Assembly: GCA_037178625.1 (NCBI GenBank)
Contig: JAWZXG010000092.1
Span: 1-22,430, forward strand
Reading direction: 5' to 3'
From: Skeletonema tropicum
Lineage: Eukaryota > Bacillariophyta > Thalassiosirophyceae > Thalassiosirales > Thalassiosiraceae
Length of the DNA stretch: 22,430 nucleotides
Shown: positions 9,522-20,957 of the stretch, one piece after another
Layout: each line of letters begins with the position of its first letter
Numbering within the stretch: the first letter of the stretch is position 1
The notes under the pieces: model-generated
What the model saw: only the letters and a program-made list of their open reading frames with translations
What the model was told of the DNA's origin: nothing
Databases searched by the model: none
Program-made: the position numbers and the translations under genes

Positions 9522-11433
9522 CATCGAACGTGTGGAAAGACAGAATATCTCTAGAGAGGCAGACAACGAAAGATGTCATTAGTAAGACGGCTTAATCATC
9601 GTGACTAGCTTGGCCAAATTGCAAGGAAGATATCAACAGCGTGAGTGATGCACCCTATCGTGCAAGCCCTCGTGGAATTTGTGAGACTGTCGACAACTGA
9701 GATAAAGAGTTCATAATATTGAGGATGAGGGGTGAAGCGTCTCGTCATTGGAAAGATTGGAGATGAGCGAGAAATCGATGAGGAAGCAGTAGTCGAAGAA
9801 GAAGAAGCCGTATCCTTGGTTGCCTGTGTCGATGATTGTGATGATGATTTATTATTATTCGTTGTTGTTGTTGGTCCATTAGTAGTAGTATATTGTTGAT
9901 GCCACTTTTGTTGCAATTGTACATTTGTCAACGGTTGCATATTTTGTTGTTGTTGTTGTTGCCCACCATTAGTAGTATTGGAGTAGTAGTATACGGACCA
10001 CCATGCCTCTCTCGAAACATTCGTTTGGTTTGTCTTCGTTCCTCATTTAATTGTCGATCTTTCTGAGCTGCCAATTGCAATTGACGGGATAGTTCATCGT
10101 TGCAGTAGTGATAATATTCATCGACCACTGGATAGTTTTTTTGGAGTTGGGAGGATGATGATGAGCCGACGTTGGTGATTCTTCGTTGATGACTGTGATG
10201 AATGGCTGGTGAGAATTGAGCTGCTGCTGCTGCTGATGGATTGTTGTTGGAACTGCGATTGGGCGTTTGATGATGAGGATTCTCCATGGTGGTTGTTTGA
10301 TTCGCATGCATTTGATGATTTGACGGATCGCCGCCAACATGTTGTGCCGTTGATTTGTTGGCATTATTCTTTTTCCATCCCTTGAATAATCCTCGTTGCT
10401 TCTTTGGAGTATTATTCGCAGCGGCTCTCATGGAGATTGGCGAGGTTGACGTTGTTCCACTCATATTTTTCAATTCAATTTTGTTGGTTTCCTCTGCCAA
10501 TGATGCCGTGAGCGAGAGACTACAAGACTGTTGACCTATCAACGCTTAAATCAGTCGATAGGCGAGAGCCACTGTTTCACAATTACTGATTGAATTATAA
10601 ATCGCCACCTCTTCAGTAGTTCGAGCTCTCCTTTATCGGCTCCATCAGGGCTGTGTCGTCACCGTTATTAAGTAGAGCGAAGGTTGTTCCTGAGTTATGT
10701 TCATCCATTCGATTTGAATTGAGGTGCGAACGGGGCTGAACGCAGACGGTCGGATACTTTGTGAGAAAGGGAGACACATAATTTATGATGAATCGCCAGT
10801 CTCCTTTATCAATGTGAGAGACAACTACGGAATACGTAAATTTAGCGACATTATAGATGGGATCTAATGAAATGCTGAGCCCTTCTCCTTTCTCACTGCC
10901 TTTCTCTCAATTCGGATGAAAAGCATCTCAAGCTATGTATTGCTTGCAGTGCGTGAGTTCAGTCGGAAGCGAGGCAGCTTCATACCATCGGCCCCGCACG
11001 GCTGGCTTGAATCTTGATAGCATGAATGAAGTATGTATGAGAATTTGCGCATTAAATTAATCAACCTGTTATTGCCAGCGAAGAAAATGTTCCTTATGGA
11101 CATTCAATTAGTACGATACGGCTGATATGAAATGCCATCTCCCAAGCTTTGCTACATCATATATTACTTGGGCTCGCAACTGGTAAGCACACAAGCCCGA
11201 TGTCGACAGAACTAAACCTTGAGAGTTGATGAAACTATACATTGCAGTTAGTCGCTGTACCCGTGGCTGGAGAGGGATGCTACTCAGAGCACCTCAAGAT
11301 ATCCTGGTGCCTGGTGTGTTAAAGCGGATTCATAAGACTCAACTGGAAATTTTCTCTCTTAGTTGACAATGCTACCAAGAAACACCTTCAAAACTAAAGG
11401 CTGAGAGCTATGCTGGCCTGACCTCCTCAGAAT
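9522..11433. repeat. Array copy 6 (1912 bp)
   Basis: One extra GAA triplet near 9796-9807 and a net +2 change near 9980-9990. Single- or two-base insertions lie near 10591, 10720, 11271, 11311 and 11425. It carries G at the diagnostic site (10914). Confidence 0.97.
9605..10464 (-). pseudogene. Same gene, array copy 6, frameshift near the Gln run
   Basis: The frame is normal from the ATG (10462-10464) through the charged helical segment to ...RERHGGPYTT. A net +2 change at about 9980-9990 (one G lost, one extra TAG triplet) then shifts it, and it ends at 9928. Past the lesion the original frame runs to 9605 and contains one extra Ser codon near 9796-9807. Confidence 0.5.
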
Positions 11434-13351
11434 CATCGAACGTGTGGAAAGACAGAATATCTCTAGAGAGGCAGACAACGAAAGATGTCCATTAGTAAGA
11501 CGGCTTAATCATCGTGACTAGCTTGGCCAAATTGCAAGGAAGATATCAACAGCGTGAGTGATGCACCCTATCGTGCAAGCCCTCGTGGAATTTGTGAGAC
11601 TGTCGACAACTGAGATAAAGAGTTCATAATATTGAGGATGAGGGGTGAAGCGTCTCGTCATTGGAAAGATTGGAGATGAGCGAGAAATCGATGAGGAAGC
11701 AGTAGTCGAAGAAGAAGCCGTATCCTTGGTTGCCTGTGTCGATGATTGTGATGATGATTTATTATTATTCGTTGTTGTTGTTGGTCCATTAGTAGTAGTA
11801 TATTGTTGATGCCACTTTTGTTGCAATTGTACATTTGTCAACGGTTGCATATTTTGTTGTTGTTGTTGTTGCCCACCATTAGTAGTATTGGGAGTAGTAT
11901 ACGGACCACCATGCCTCTCTCGAAACATTCGTTTGGTTTGTCTTCGTTCCTCATTTAATTGTCGATCTTTCTGAGCTGCCAATTGCAATTGACGGGATAG
12001 TTCATCGTTGCAGTAGTGATAATATTCATCGACCACTGGATAGTTTTTTTGGAGTTGGGAGGATGATGATGAGCCGACGTTGGATGATTCTTCGTTGATG
12101 ACTGTGATGAATGGCTGGTGAGAATTGAGCTGCTGCTGCTGCTGATGGATTGTTGTTGGAACTGCGATTGGGCGTTTGATGATGAGGATTCTCCATGGTG
12201 GTTGTTTGATTCGCATGCATTTTGATGATTTGACGGATCGCCGCCAACATGTTGTGCCGTTGATTTGTTGGCATTATTCTTTTTCCATCCCTTGAATAAT
12301 CCTCGTTGCTTCTTTGGAGTATTTTATTCGCAGCGGCTCTCATGGAGATTGGCGAGGTTGACGTTGTTCCACTCATATTTTTTTCAATTCAATTTTGTTG
12401 TTGGTTTCCTCTGCCAATGATGCCGTGAGCGAGAGACTACAAGACTGTTGACCTATCAACGCTTAAATCAGTCGATAGGCGAGAGCCACTGTTTCACAAT
12501 TACTGATGAATTATAAATCGCCACCTCTTCAGTAGTTCGAGCTCTCCTTTATCGGCTCCATCAGGGCTGTGTCGTCACCGTTATTAAGTAGAGCGAAGGT
12601 TGTTCCTGAGTTATGTTCATCCATTCGATTTGAATGAGGTGCGAACGGGGCTGAACGCAGACGGTCGGATACTTTGTGAGAAAGGGAGACACATAATTTA
12701 TGATGAATCGCCAGTCTCCTTTATCAATGTGAGAGACAACTTACGGAATACGTAAATTTAGCGACATTATAGATGGGATCTAATGAAATGCTGAGCCCTC
12801 TCTCCTTTCTCACTGCCTTTCTCTCAATTCGGATGAAAAGCATCTCAAGCTATGTATTGCTTGCAGTGCCGTGAGTTCAGTCGGAAGCGAGGCAGCTTCA
12901 TACCATCGGCCCCGCACGGCTGGCTTGAATCTCTTGATAGCATGAATGAAGTATGTATGAGAATTTGCGCATTAAATTAATCAACCTGTTATTGCCAGCG
13001 AAGAAAATGTTCCTTATGGACATTCAATTAGTACGATACGGCTGATATGAAATGCCATCTCCCAAGCTTTGCTTACATCATATATTACTTGGGCTCGCAA
13101 CTGGTAAGCACACAAGCCCGATGTCGGACAGAACTAAACCTTGAGAGTTGATGAAACTATACATTGCAGTTAGTCGCTGTACCCGTGGCTGGAGGGATGC
13201 TACTCAGAGCACCTCAAGATATCCTGGTGCTGGTGTGTTAAAGCGGATTCATAAGACTCAACTGGAAATTTTCTCTCTTAGTTGACAATGCTACCAAGAA
13301 ACACCTTCAAAACTAAAGGCTGAGAGCTATGCTGGCCTGACCTCTCAGAAT
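11434..13351. repeat. Array copy 7 (1918 bp), the most divergent copy
   Basis: Twelve small insertions and no deletions, totalling +17, near 11490, 12084, 12221, 12323, 12378, 12396, 12741, 12799, 12870, 12932, 13073 and 13126. Most duplicate an adjacent base or bases. It carries G at the diagnostic site (12831). Confidence 0.97.
11518..12376 (-). pseudogene. Same gene, array copy 7, multiply frameshifted
   Basis: The ATG at 12374-12376 is kept. A +2 at about 12323 shifts the frame almost at once (after ...MRAAAN), a +1 at about 12221 restores it, and a +1 at about 12084 shifts it again within the region before the Ser5 run. Further insertions near 12378 and 12396 affect only the sequence upstream of the ATG. 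From about 12070 to the stop the original frame is clean. This copy lies in the stretch with the highest indel density. Confidence 0.5.
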
Positions 13352-15253
13352 CATCGAACGTGTGGAAAGACAGAATATCTCTAGAGAGGCAGACAACGAA
13401 AGATGTCATTAGTAAGACGGCTTAATCATCGTGACTAGCTTGGCCAAATTGCAAGGAAGATATCAACAGCGTGAGTGATGCACCCTATCGTGCAAGCCCT
13501 CGTGGAATTTGTGAGACTGTCGACAACTGAGATAAAGAGTTCATAATATTGAGGATGAGGGGTGAAGCGTCTCGTCATTGGAAAGATTGGAGATGAGCGA
13601 GAAATCGATGAGGAAGCAGTAGTCGAAGAAGAAGCCGTATCCTTGGTTGCCTGTGTCGATGATTGTGATGATGATTTATTATTATTCGTTGTTGTTGTTG
13701 GTCCATTAGTAGTAGTATATTGTTGATGCCACTTTTTGTTGCAATTGTACATTTGTCAACGGTTGCATATTTTGTTGTTGTTGTTGTTGCCCACCATTAG
13801 TAGTATTGGGAGTAGTATACGGACCACCATGCCTCTCTCGAAACATTCGTTTGGTTTGTCTTCGTTCCTCATTTAATTGTCGATCTTTCTGAGCTGCCAA
13901 TTGCAATTGACGGGATAGTTCATCGTTGCAGTAGTGATAATATTCATCGACCACTGGATAGTTTTTTGGAGTTGGGAGGATGATGATGAGCCGACGTTGG
14001 TGATTCTTCGTTGATGACTGTGATGATGGCTGGTGAGAATTGAGCTGCTGCTGCTGCTGATGGATTGTTGTTGGAACTGCGATTGGGCGTTTGATGATGA
14101 GGATTCTCCATGGTGGTTGTTTGATTCGCATGCATTTGATGATTTGACGGATCGCCGCCAACATGTTGTGCCGTTGATTTGTTGGCATTATTCTTTTTCC
14201 ATCCCTTGAATAATCCTCGTTGCTTCTTTGGAGTATTATTCGCAGCGGCTCTCATGGAGATTGGCGAGGTTGACGTTGTTCCACTCATATTTTTCAATTC
14301 AATTTTGTTGGTTTCCTCTGCCAATGATGCCGTGAGCGAGAGACTACAAGACTGTTGACCTATCAACGCTTAAATCAGTCGATAGGCGAGAGCCACTGTT
14401 TCACAATTACTGATGAATTATAAATCGCCACCTCTTCAGTAGTTCGAGCTCTCCTTTATCGGCTCCATCAGGGCTGTGTCGTCACCGTTATTAAGTAGAG
14501 CGAAGGTTGTTCCTGAGTTATGTTCATCCATTCGATTTGAATGAGGTGCGAACGGGGCTGAACGCAGACGGTCGGATACTTTGTGAGAAAGGGAGACACA
14601 TAATTTATGATGAATCGCCAGTCTCCTTTATCAATGTGAGAGACAACTACGGAATACGTAAATTTAGCGACATTATAGATTGGGATCTAATGAAATGCTG
14701 AGCCCTTCTCCTTTCTCACTGCCTTTCTCTCAATTCGGATGAAAAGCATCTCAAGCTATGTATTGCTTGCAGTGCGTGAGTTCAGTCGGAAGCGAGGCAG
14801 CTTCATACCATCGGCCCCGCACGGCTGGCTTGAATCTTGATAGCATGAATGAAGTATGTATGAGAATTTGCGCATTAAATTAATCAACCTGTTATTGCCA
14901 GCGAAGAAAATGTTCCTTATGGACATTCAATTAGTACGATACGGCTGATATGAAATGCCATCTCCCAAGCTTTGCTACATCATATATTACTTGGGGCTCG
15001 CAACTGGTAAGCACACAAGCCCGATGTCGACAGAACTAAACCTTGAGAGTTGATGAAACTATACATTGCAGTTAGTCGCTGTACCCGTGGCTGGAGGGAT
15101 GCTACTCAGAGCACCTCAAGATATCCTGGTGCTGGTGTGTTAAAGCGGATTCATAAGACTCAACTGGAAATTTTCTCTCTTAGTTGACAATGCTACCAAG
15201 AAACACCTTCAAAACTAAAGGCTGAGAGCTATGCTGGCCTGACCTCTCAGAAT
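13352..15253. repeat. Array copy 8 (1902 bp)
   Basis: +1 T near 13735, -1 T near 13966, -1 A near 14024, +1 T near 14681 and +1 G near 14995. It carries G at the diagnostic site (14737). Confidence 0.97.
13435..14288 (-). pseudogene. Same gene, array copy 8, three single-base indels
   Basis: One A is missing at about 14024, one base is missing from the homopolymer at about 13966 (6 instead of 7), and one base is added to the run at about 13735. The reading is therefore normal only for roughly the first 88 residues and for the last ~100. All three events are in or beside homopolymers. Confidence 0.5.
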
Positions 15254-17155
15254 CATCGAACGTGTGGAAAGACAGAATATCTCTAGAGAGGCAGACAACG
15301 AAAGATGTCATTAGTAAGACGGCTTAATCATCGTGACTAGCTTGGCCAAATTGCAAGGAAGATATCAACAGCGTGAGTGATGCACCCTATCGTGCAAGCC
15401 CTCGTGGAATTTGTGAGACTGTCGACAACTGAGATAAAGAGTTCATAATATTGAGGATGAGGGGTGAAGCGTCTCGTCATTGGAAAGATTGGAGATGAGC
15501 GAGAAATCGATGAGGAAGCAGTAGTCGAAGAAGAAGCCGTATCCTTGGTTGCCTGTGTCGATGATTGTGATGATGATTTATTATTATTCGTTGTTGTTGT
15601 TGGGTCCATTAGTAGTAGTATATTGTTGATGCCACTTTTGTTGCAATTGTACATTTGTCAACGGTTGCATATTTTGTTGTTGTTGTTGTTGCCCACCATT
15701 AGTAGTATTGGGAGTAGTATACGGACCACCATGCCTCTCTCGAAACATTCGTTTGGTTTGTCTTCGTTCCTCATTTAATTGTCGATCTTTCTGAGCTGCC
15801 AATTGCAATTGACGGGATAGTTCATCGTTGCAGTAGTGATAATATTCATCGACCACTGGATAGTTTTTTTGGAGTTGGGAGGATGATGATGAGCCGACGT
15901 TGGTGATTCTTCGTTGATGACTGTGATGAATGGCTGGTGAGAATTGAGCTGCTGCTGCTGCTGATGGATTGTTGTTGGAACTGCGATTGGGCGTTTGATG
16001 ATGAGGATTCTCCATGGTGGTTGTTTGATTCGCATGCATTTGATGATTTGACGGATCGCCGCCAACATGTTGTGCCGTTGATTTGTTGGCATTATTCTTT
16101 TTCCATCCCTTGAATAATCCTCGTTGCTTCTTTGGAGTATTATTCGCAGCGGCTCTCATGGAGATTGGCGAGGTTGACGTTGTTCCACTCATATTTTTCA
16201 ATTCAATTTTGTTGGTTTCCTCTGCCAATGATGCCGTGAGCGAGAGACTACAAGACTGTTGACCTATCAACGCTTAAATCAGTCGATAGGCGAGAGCCAC
16301 TGTTTCACAATTACTGATGAATTATAAATCGCCACCTCTTCAGTAGTTCGAGCTCTCCTTTATCGGCTCCATCAGGGCTGTGTCGTCACCGTTATTAAGT
16401 AGAGCGAAGGTTGTTCCTGAGTTATGTTCATCCATTCGATTTGAATGAGGTGCGAACGGGGCTGAACGCAGACGGTCGGATACTTTGTGAGAAAGGGAGA
16501 CACATAATTTATGATGAATCGCCAGTCTCCTTTATCAATGTGAGAGACAACTACGGAATACGTAAATTTAGCGACATTATAGATGGGATCTAATGAAATG
16601 CTGAGCCCTTCTCCTTTCTCACTGCCTTTCTCTCAATTCGGATGAAAAGCATCTCAAGCTATGTATTGCTTGCAGTGCGTGAGTTCAGTCGGAAGCGAGG
16701 CAGCTTCATACCATCGGCCCCGCACGGCTGGCTTGAATCTTGATAGCATGAATGAAGTATGTATGAGAATTTGCGCATTAAATTAATCAACCTGTTATTG
16801 CCAGCGAAGAAAATGTTCCTTATGGACATTCAATTAGTACGATACGGCTGATATGAAATGCCATCTCCCAAGCTTTGCTACATCATATATTACTTGGGCT
16901 CGCAACTGGTAAGCACACAAGCCCGATGTCGACAGAACTAAACCTTGAGAGTTGATGAAACTATACATTGCAGTTAGTCGCTGTACCCGTGGCTGGAGGG
17001 ATGCTACTCAGAGCACCTCAAGATATCCTGGTGCTGGTGTGTTAAAGCGGATTCATAAGACTCAACTGGAAATTTTCTCTCTTAGTTGACAATGCTACCA
17101 AGAAACACCTTCAAAACTAAAGGCTGAGAGCTATGCTGGCCTGACCTCTCAGAAT
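15254..17155. repeat. Array copy 9 (1902 bp)
   Basis: A single +1 G in a GG run near 15603 is the only length change seen. It carries G at the diagnostic site (16640). Confidence 0.97.
15337..16192 (-). pseudogene. Same gene, array copy 9, one frameshift
   Basis: Normal from the ATG (16190-16192) through the Gln run and TTTNGP. A single extra base in a GG run at about 15603 then shifts the frame, and it ends at 15584. Everything downstream is otherwise identical to the intact copies, so this copy is one base away from intact and is the least convincing pseudogene here. Confidence 0.45.
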
Positions 17156-19056
17156 CATCGAACGTGTGGAAAGACAGAATATCTCTAGAGAGGCAGACAA
17201 CGAAAGATGTCATTAGTAAGACGGCTTAATCATCGTGACTAGCTTGGCCAAATTGCAAGGAAGATATCAACAGCGTGAGTGATGCACCCTATCGTGCAAG
17301 CCCTCGTGGAATTTGTGAGACTGTCGACAACTGAGATAAAGAGTTCATAATATTGAGGATGAGGGGTGAAGCGTCTCGTCATTGGAAAGATTGGAGATGA
17401 GCGAGAAATCGATGAGGAAGCAGTAGTCGAAGAAGAAGCCGTATCCTTGGTTGCCTGTGTCGATGATTGTGATGATGATTTATTATTATTCGTTGTTGTT
17501 GTTGGTCCATTAGTAGTAGTATATTGTTGATGCCACTTTTGTTGCAATTGTACATTTGTCAACGGTTGCATATTTTGTTGTTGTTGTTGTTGCCCACCAT
17601 TAGTAGTATTGGGAGTAGTATACGGACCACCATGCCTCTCTCGAAACATTCGTTTGGTTTGTCTTCGTTCCTCATTTAATTGTCGATCTTTCTGAGCTGC
17701 CAATTGCAATTGACGGGATAGTTCATCGTTGCAGTAGTGATAATATTCATCGACCACTGGATAGTTTTTTTGGAGTTGGGAGGATGATGATGAGCCGACG
17801 TTGGTGATTCTTCGTTGATGACTGTGATGAATGGCTGGTGAGAATTGAGCTGCTGCTGCTGCTGATGGATTGTTGTTGGAACTGCGATTGGGCGTTTGAT
17901 GATGAGGATTCTCCATGGTGGTTGTTTGATTCGCATGCATTTGATGATTTGACGGATCGCCGCCAACATGTTGTGCCGTTGATTTGTTGGCATTATTCTT
18001 TTTCCATCCCTTGAATAATCCTCGTTGCTTCTTTGGAGTATTATTCGCAGCGGCTCTCATGGAGATTGGCGAGGTTGACGTTGTTCCACTCATATTTTTC
18101 AATTCAATTTTGTTGGTTTCCTCTGCCAATGATGCCGTGAGCGAGAGACTACAAGACTGTTGACCTATCAACGCTTAAATCAGTCGATAGGCGAGAGCCA
18201 CTGTTTCACAATTACTGATGAATTATAAATCGCCACCTCTTCAGTAGTTCGAGCTCTCCTTTATCGGCTCCATCAGGGCTGTGTCGTCACCGTTATTAAG
18301 TAGAGCGAAGGTTGTTCCTGAGTTATGTTCATCCATTCGATTTGAATGAGGTGCGAACGGGGCTGAACGCAGACGGTCGGATACTTTGTGAGAAAGGGAG
18401 ACACATAATTTATGATGAATCGCCAGTCTCCTTTATCAATGTGAGAGACAACTACGGAATACGTAAATTTAGCGACATTATAGATGGGATCTAATGAAAT
18501 GCTGAGCCCTTCTCCTTTCTCACTGCCTTTCTCTCAATTCGGATGAAAAGCATCTCAAGCTATGTATTGCTTGCAGTGCGTGAGTTCAGTCGGAAGCGAG
18601 GCAGCTTCATACCATCGGCCCCGCACGGCTGGCTTGAATCTTGATAGCATGAATGAAGTATGTATGAGAATTTGCGCATTAAATTAATCAACCTGTTATT
18701 GCCAGCGAAGAAAATGTTCCTTATGGACATTCAATTAGTACGATACGGCTGATATGAAATGCCATCTCCCAAGCTTTGCTACATCATATATTACTTGGGC
18801 TCGCAACTGGTAAGCACACAAGCCCGATGTCGACAGAACTAAACCTTGAGAGTTGATGAAACTATACATTGCAGTTAGTCGCTGTACCCGTGGCTGGAGG
18901 GATGCTACTCAGAGCACCTCAAGATATCCTGGTGCTGGTGTGTTAAAGCGGATTCATAAGACTCAACTGGAAATTTTCTCTCTTAGTTGACAATGCTACC
19001 AAGAAACACCTTCAAAACTAAAGGCTGAGAGCTATGCTGGCCTGACCTCTCAGAAT
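17156..19056. repeat. Array copy 10 (1901 bp)
   Basis: No indels relative to copy 1, with G at the diagnostic site (18541). By eye it is indistinguishable from copy 1. Confidence 0.97.
17239..18093 (-). CDS. Same gene, array copy 10, intact (284 aa)
   Basis: The predicted protein is the same as in copy 1. With copy 11 it forms a pair of adjacent, uninterrupted and apparently identical genes. Confidence 0.6.
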   Translation of the reverse strand: MSGTTSTSPISMRAAANNTPKKQRGLFKGWKKNNANKSTAQHVGGDPSNHQMHANQTTTMENPHHQTPNRSSNNNPSAAAAAQFSPAIHHSHQRRITNVGSSSSSQLQKNYPVVDEYYHYCNDELSRQLQLAAQKDRQLNEERRQTKRMFRERHGGPYTTPNTTNGGQQQQQQNMQPLTNVQLQQKWHQQYTTTNGPTTTTNNNKSSSQSSTQATKDTASSSTTASSSISRSSPIFPMTRRFTPHPQYYELFISVVDSLTNSTRACTIGCITHAVDIFLAIWPS

Positions 19057-20957
19057 CATCGAACGTGTGGAAAGACAGAATATCTCTAGAGAGGCAGACA
19101 ACGAAAGATGTCATTAGTAAGACGGCTTAATCATCGTGACTAGCTTGGCCAAATTGCAAGGAAGATATCAACAGCGTGAGTGATGCACCCTATCGTGCAA
19201 GCCCTCGTGGAATTTGTGAGACTGTCGACAACTGAGATAAAGAGTTCATAATATTGAGGATGAGGGGTGAAGCGTCTCGTCATTGGAAAGATTGGAGATG
19301 AGCGAGAAATCGATGAGGAAGCAGTAGTCGAAGAAGAAGCCGTATCCTTGGTTGCCTGTGTCGATGATTGTGATGATGATTTATTATTATTCGTTGTTGT
19401 TGTTGGTCCATTAGTAGTAGTATATTGTTGATGCCACTTTTGTTGCAATTGTACATTTGTCAACGGTTGCATATTTTGTTGTTGTTGTTGTTGCCCACCA
19501 TTAGTAGTATTGGGAGTAGTATACGGACCACCATGCCTCTCTCGAAACATTCGTTTGGTTTGTCTTCGTTCCTCATTTAATTGTCGATCTTTCTGAGCTG
19601 CCAATTGCAATTGACGGGATAGTTCATCGTTGCAGTAGTGATAATATTCATCGACCACTGGATAGTTTTTTTGGAGTTGGGAGGATGATGATGAGCCGAC
19701 GTTGGTGATTCTTCGTTGATGACTGTGATGAATGGCTGGTGAGAATTGAGCTGCTGCTGCTGCTGATGGATTGTTGTTGGAACTGCGATTGGGCGTTTGA
19801 TGATGAGGATTCTCCATGGTGGTTGTTTGATTCGCATGCATTTGATGATTTGACGGATCGCCGCCAACATGTTGTGCCGTTGATTTGTTGGCATTATTCT
19901 TTTTCCATCCCTTGAATAATCCTCGTTGCTTCTTTGGAGTATTATTCGCAGCGGCTCTCATGGAGATTGGCGAGGTTGACGTTGTTCCACTCATATTTTT
20001 CAATTCAATTTTGTTGGTTTCCTCTGCCAATGATGCCGTGAGCGAGAGACTACAAGACTGTTGACCTATCAACGCTTAAATCAGTCGATAGGCGAGAGCC
20101 ACTGTTTCACAATTACTGATGAATTATAAATCGCCACCTCTTCAGTAGTTCGAGCTCTCCTTTATCGGCTCCATCAGGGCTGTGTCGTCACCGTTATTAA
20201 GTAGAGCGAAGGTTGTTCCTGAGTTATGTTCATCCATTCGATTTGAATGAGGTGCGAACGGGGCTGAACGCAGACGGTCGGATACTTTGTGAGAAAGGGA
20301 GACACATAATTTATGATGAATCGCCAGTCTCCTTTATCAATGTGAGAGACAACTACGGAATACGTAAATTTAGCGACATTATAGATGGGATCTAATGAAA
20401 TGCTGAGCCCTTCTCCTTTCTCACTGCCTTTCTCTCAATTCTGATGAAAAGCATCTCAAGCTATGTATTGCTTGCAGTGCGTGAGTTCAGTCGGAAGCGA
20501 GGCAGCTTCATACCATCGGCCCCGCACGGCTGGCTTGAATCTTGATAGCATGAATGAAGTATGTATGAGAATTTGCGCATTAAATTAATCAACCTGTTAT
20601 TGCCAGCGAAGAAAATGTTCCTTATGGACATTCAATTAGTACGATACGGCTGATATGAAATGCCATCTCCCAAGCTTTGCTACATCATATATTACTTGGG
20701 CTCGCAACTGGTAAGCACACAAGCCCGATGTCGACAGAACTAAACCTTGAGAGTTGATGAAACTATACATTGCAGTTAGTCGCTGTACCCGTGGCTGGAG
20801 GGATGCTACTCAGAGCACCTCAAGATATCCTGGTGCTGGTGTGTTAAAGCGGATTCATAAGACTCAACTGGAAATTTTCTCTCTTAGTTGACAATGCTAC
20901 CAAGAAACACCTTCAAAACTAAAGGCTGAGAGCTATGCTGGCCTGACCTCTCAGAAT
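19057..20957. repeat. Array copy 11 (1901 bp)
   Basis: No indels, with T at the diagnostic site (20442). By eye it is indistinguishable from copy 3. Confidence 0.97.
19140..19994 (-). CDS. Same gene, array copy 11, intact (284 aa)
   Basis: The protein is identical to copies 1, 3 and 10. The only difference seen from copy 10 across the whole unit is the G/T site in the spacer. Confidence 0.6.
   Translation of the reverse strand: MSGTTSTSPISMRAAANNTPKKQRGLFKGWKKNNANKSTAQHVGGDPSNHQMHANQTTTMENPHHQTPNRSSNNNPSAAAAAQFSPAIHHSHQRRITNVGSSSSSQLQKNYPVVDEYYHYCNDELSRQLQLAAQKDRQLNEERRQTKRMFRERHGGPYTTPNTTNGGQQQQQQNMQPLTNVQLQQKWHQQYTTTNGPTTTTNNNKSSSQSSTQATKDTASSSTTASSSISRSSPIFPMTRRFTPHPQYYELFISVVDSLTNSTRACTIGCITHAVDIFLAIWPS

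Noticed and set aside
15464..15778. 104-codon plus-strand open frame in copy 9
   Set aside because: It exists only because the extra G near 15603 joins two frames antisense to the gene. It is absent from the other copies.
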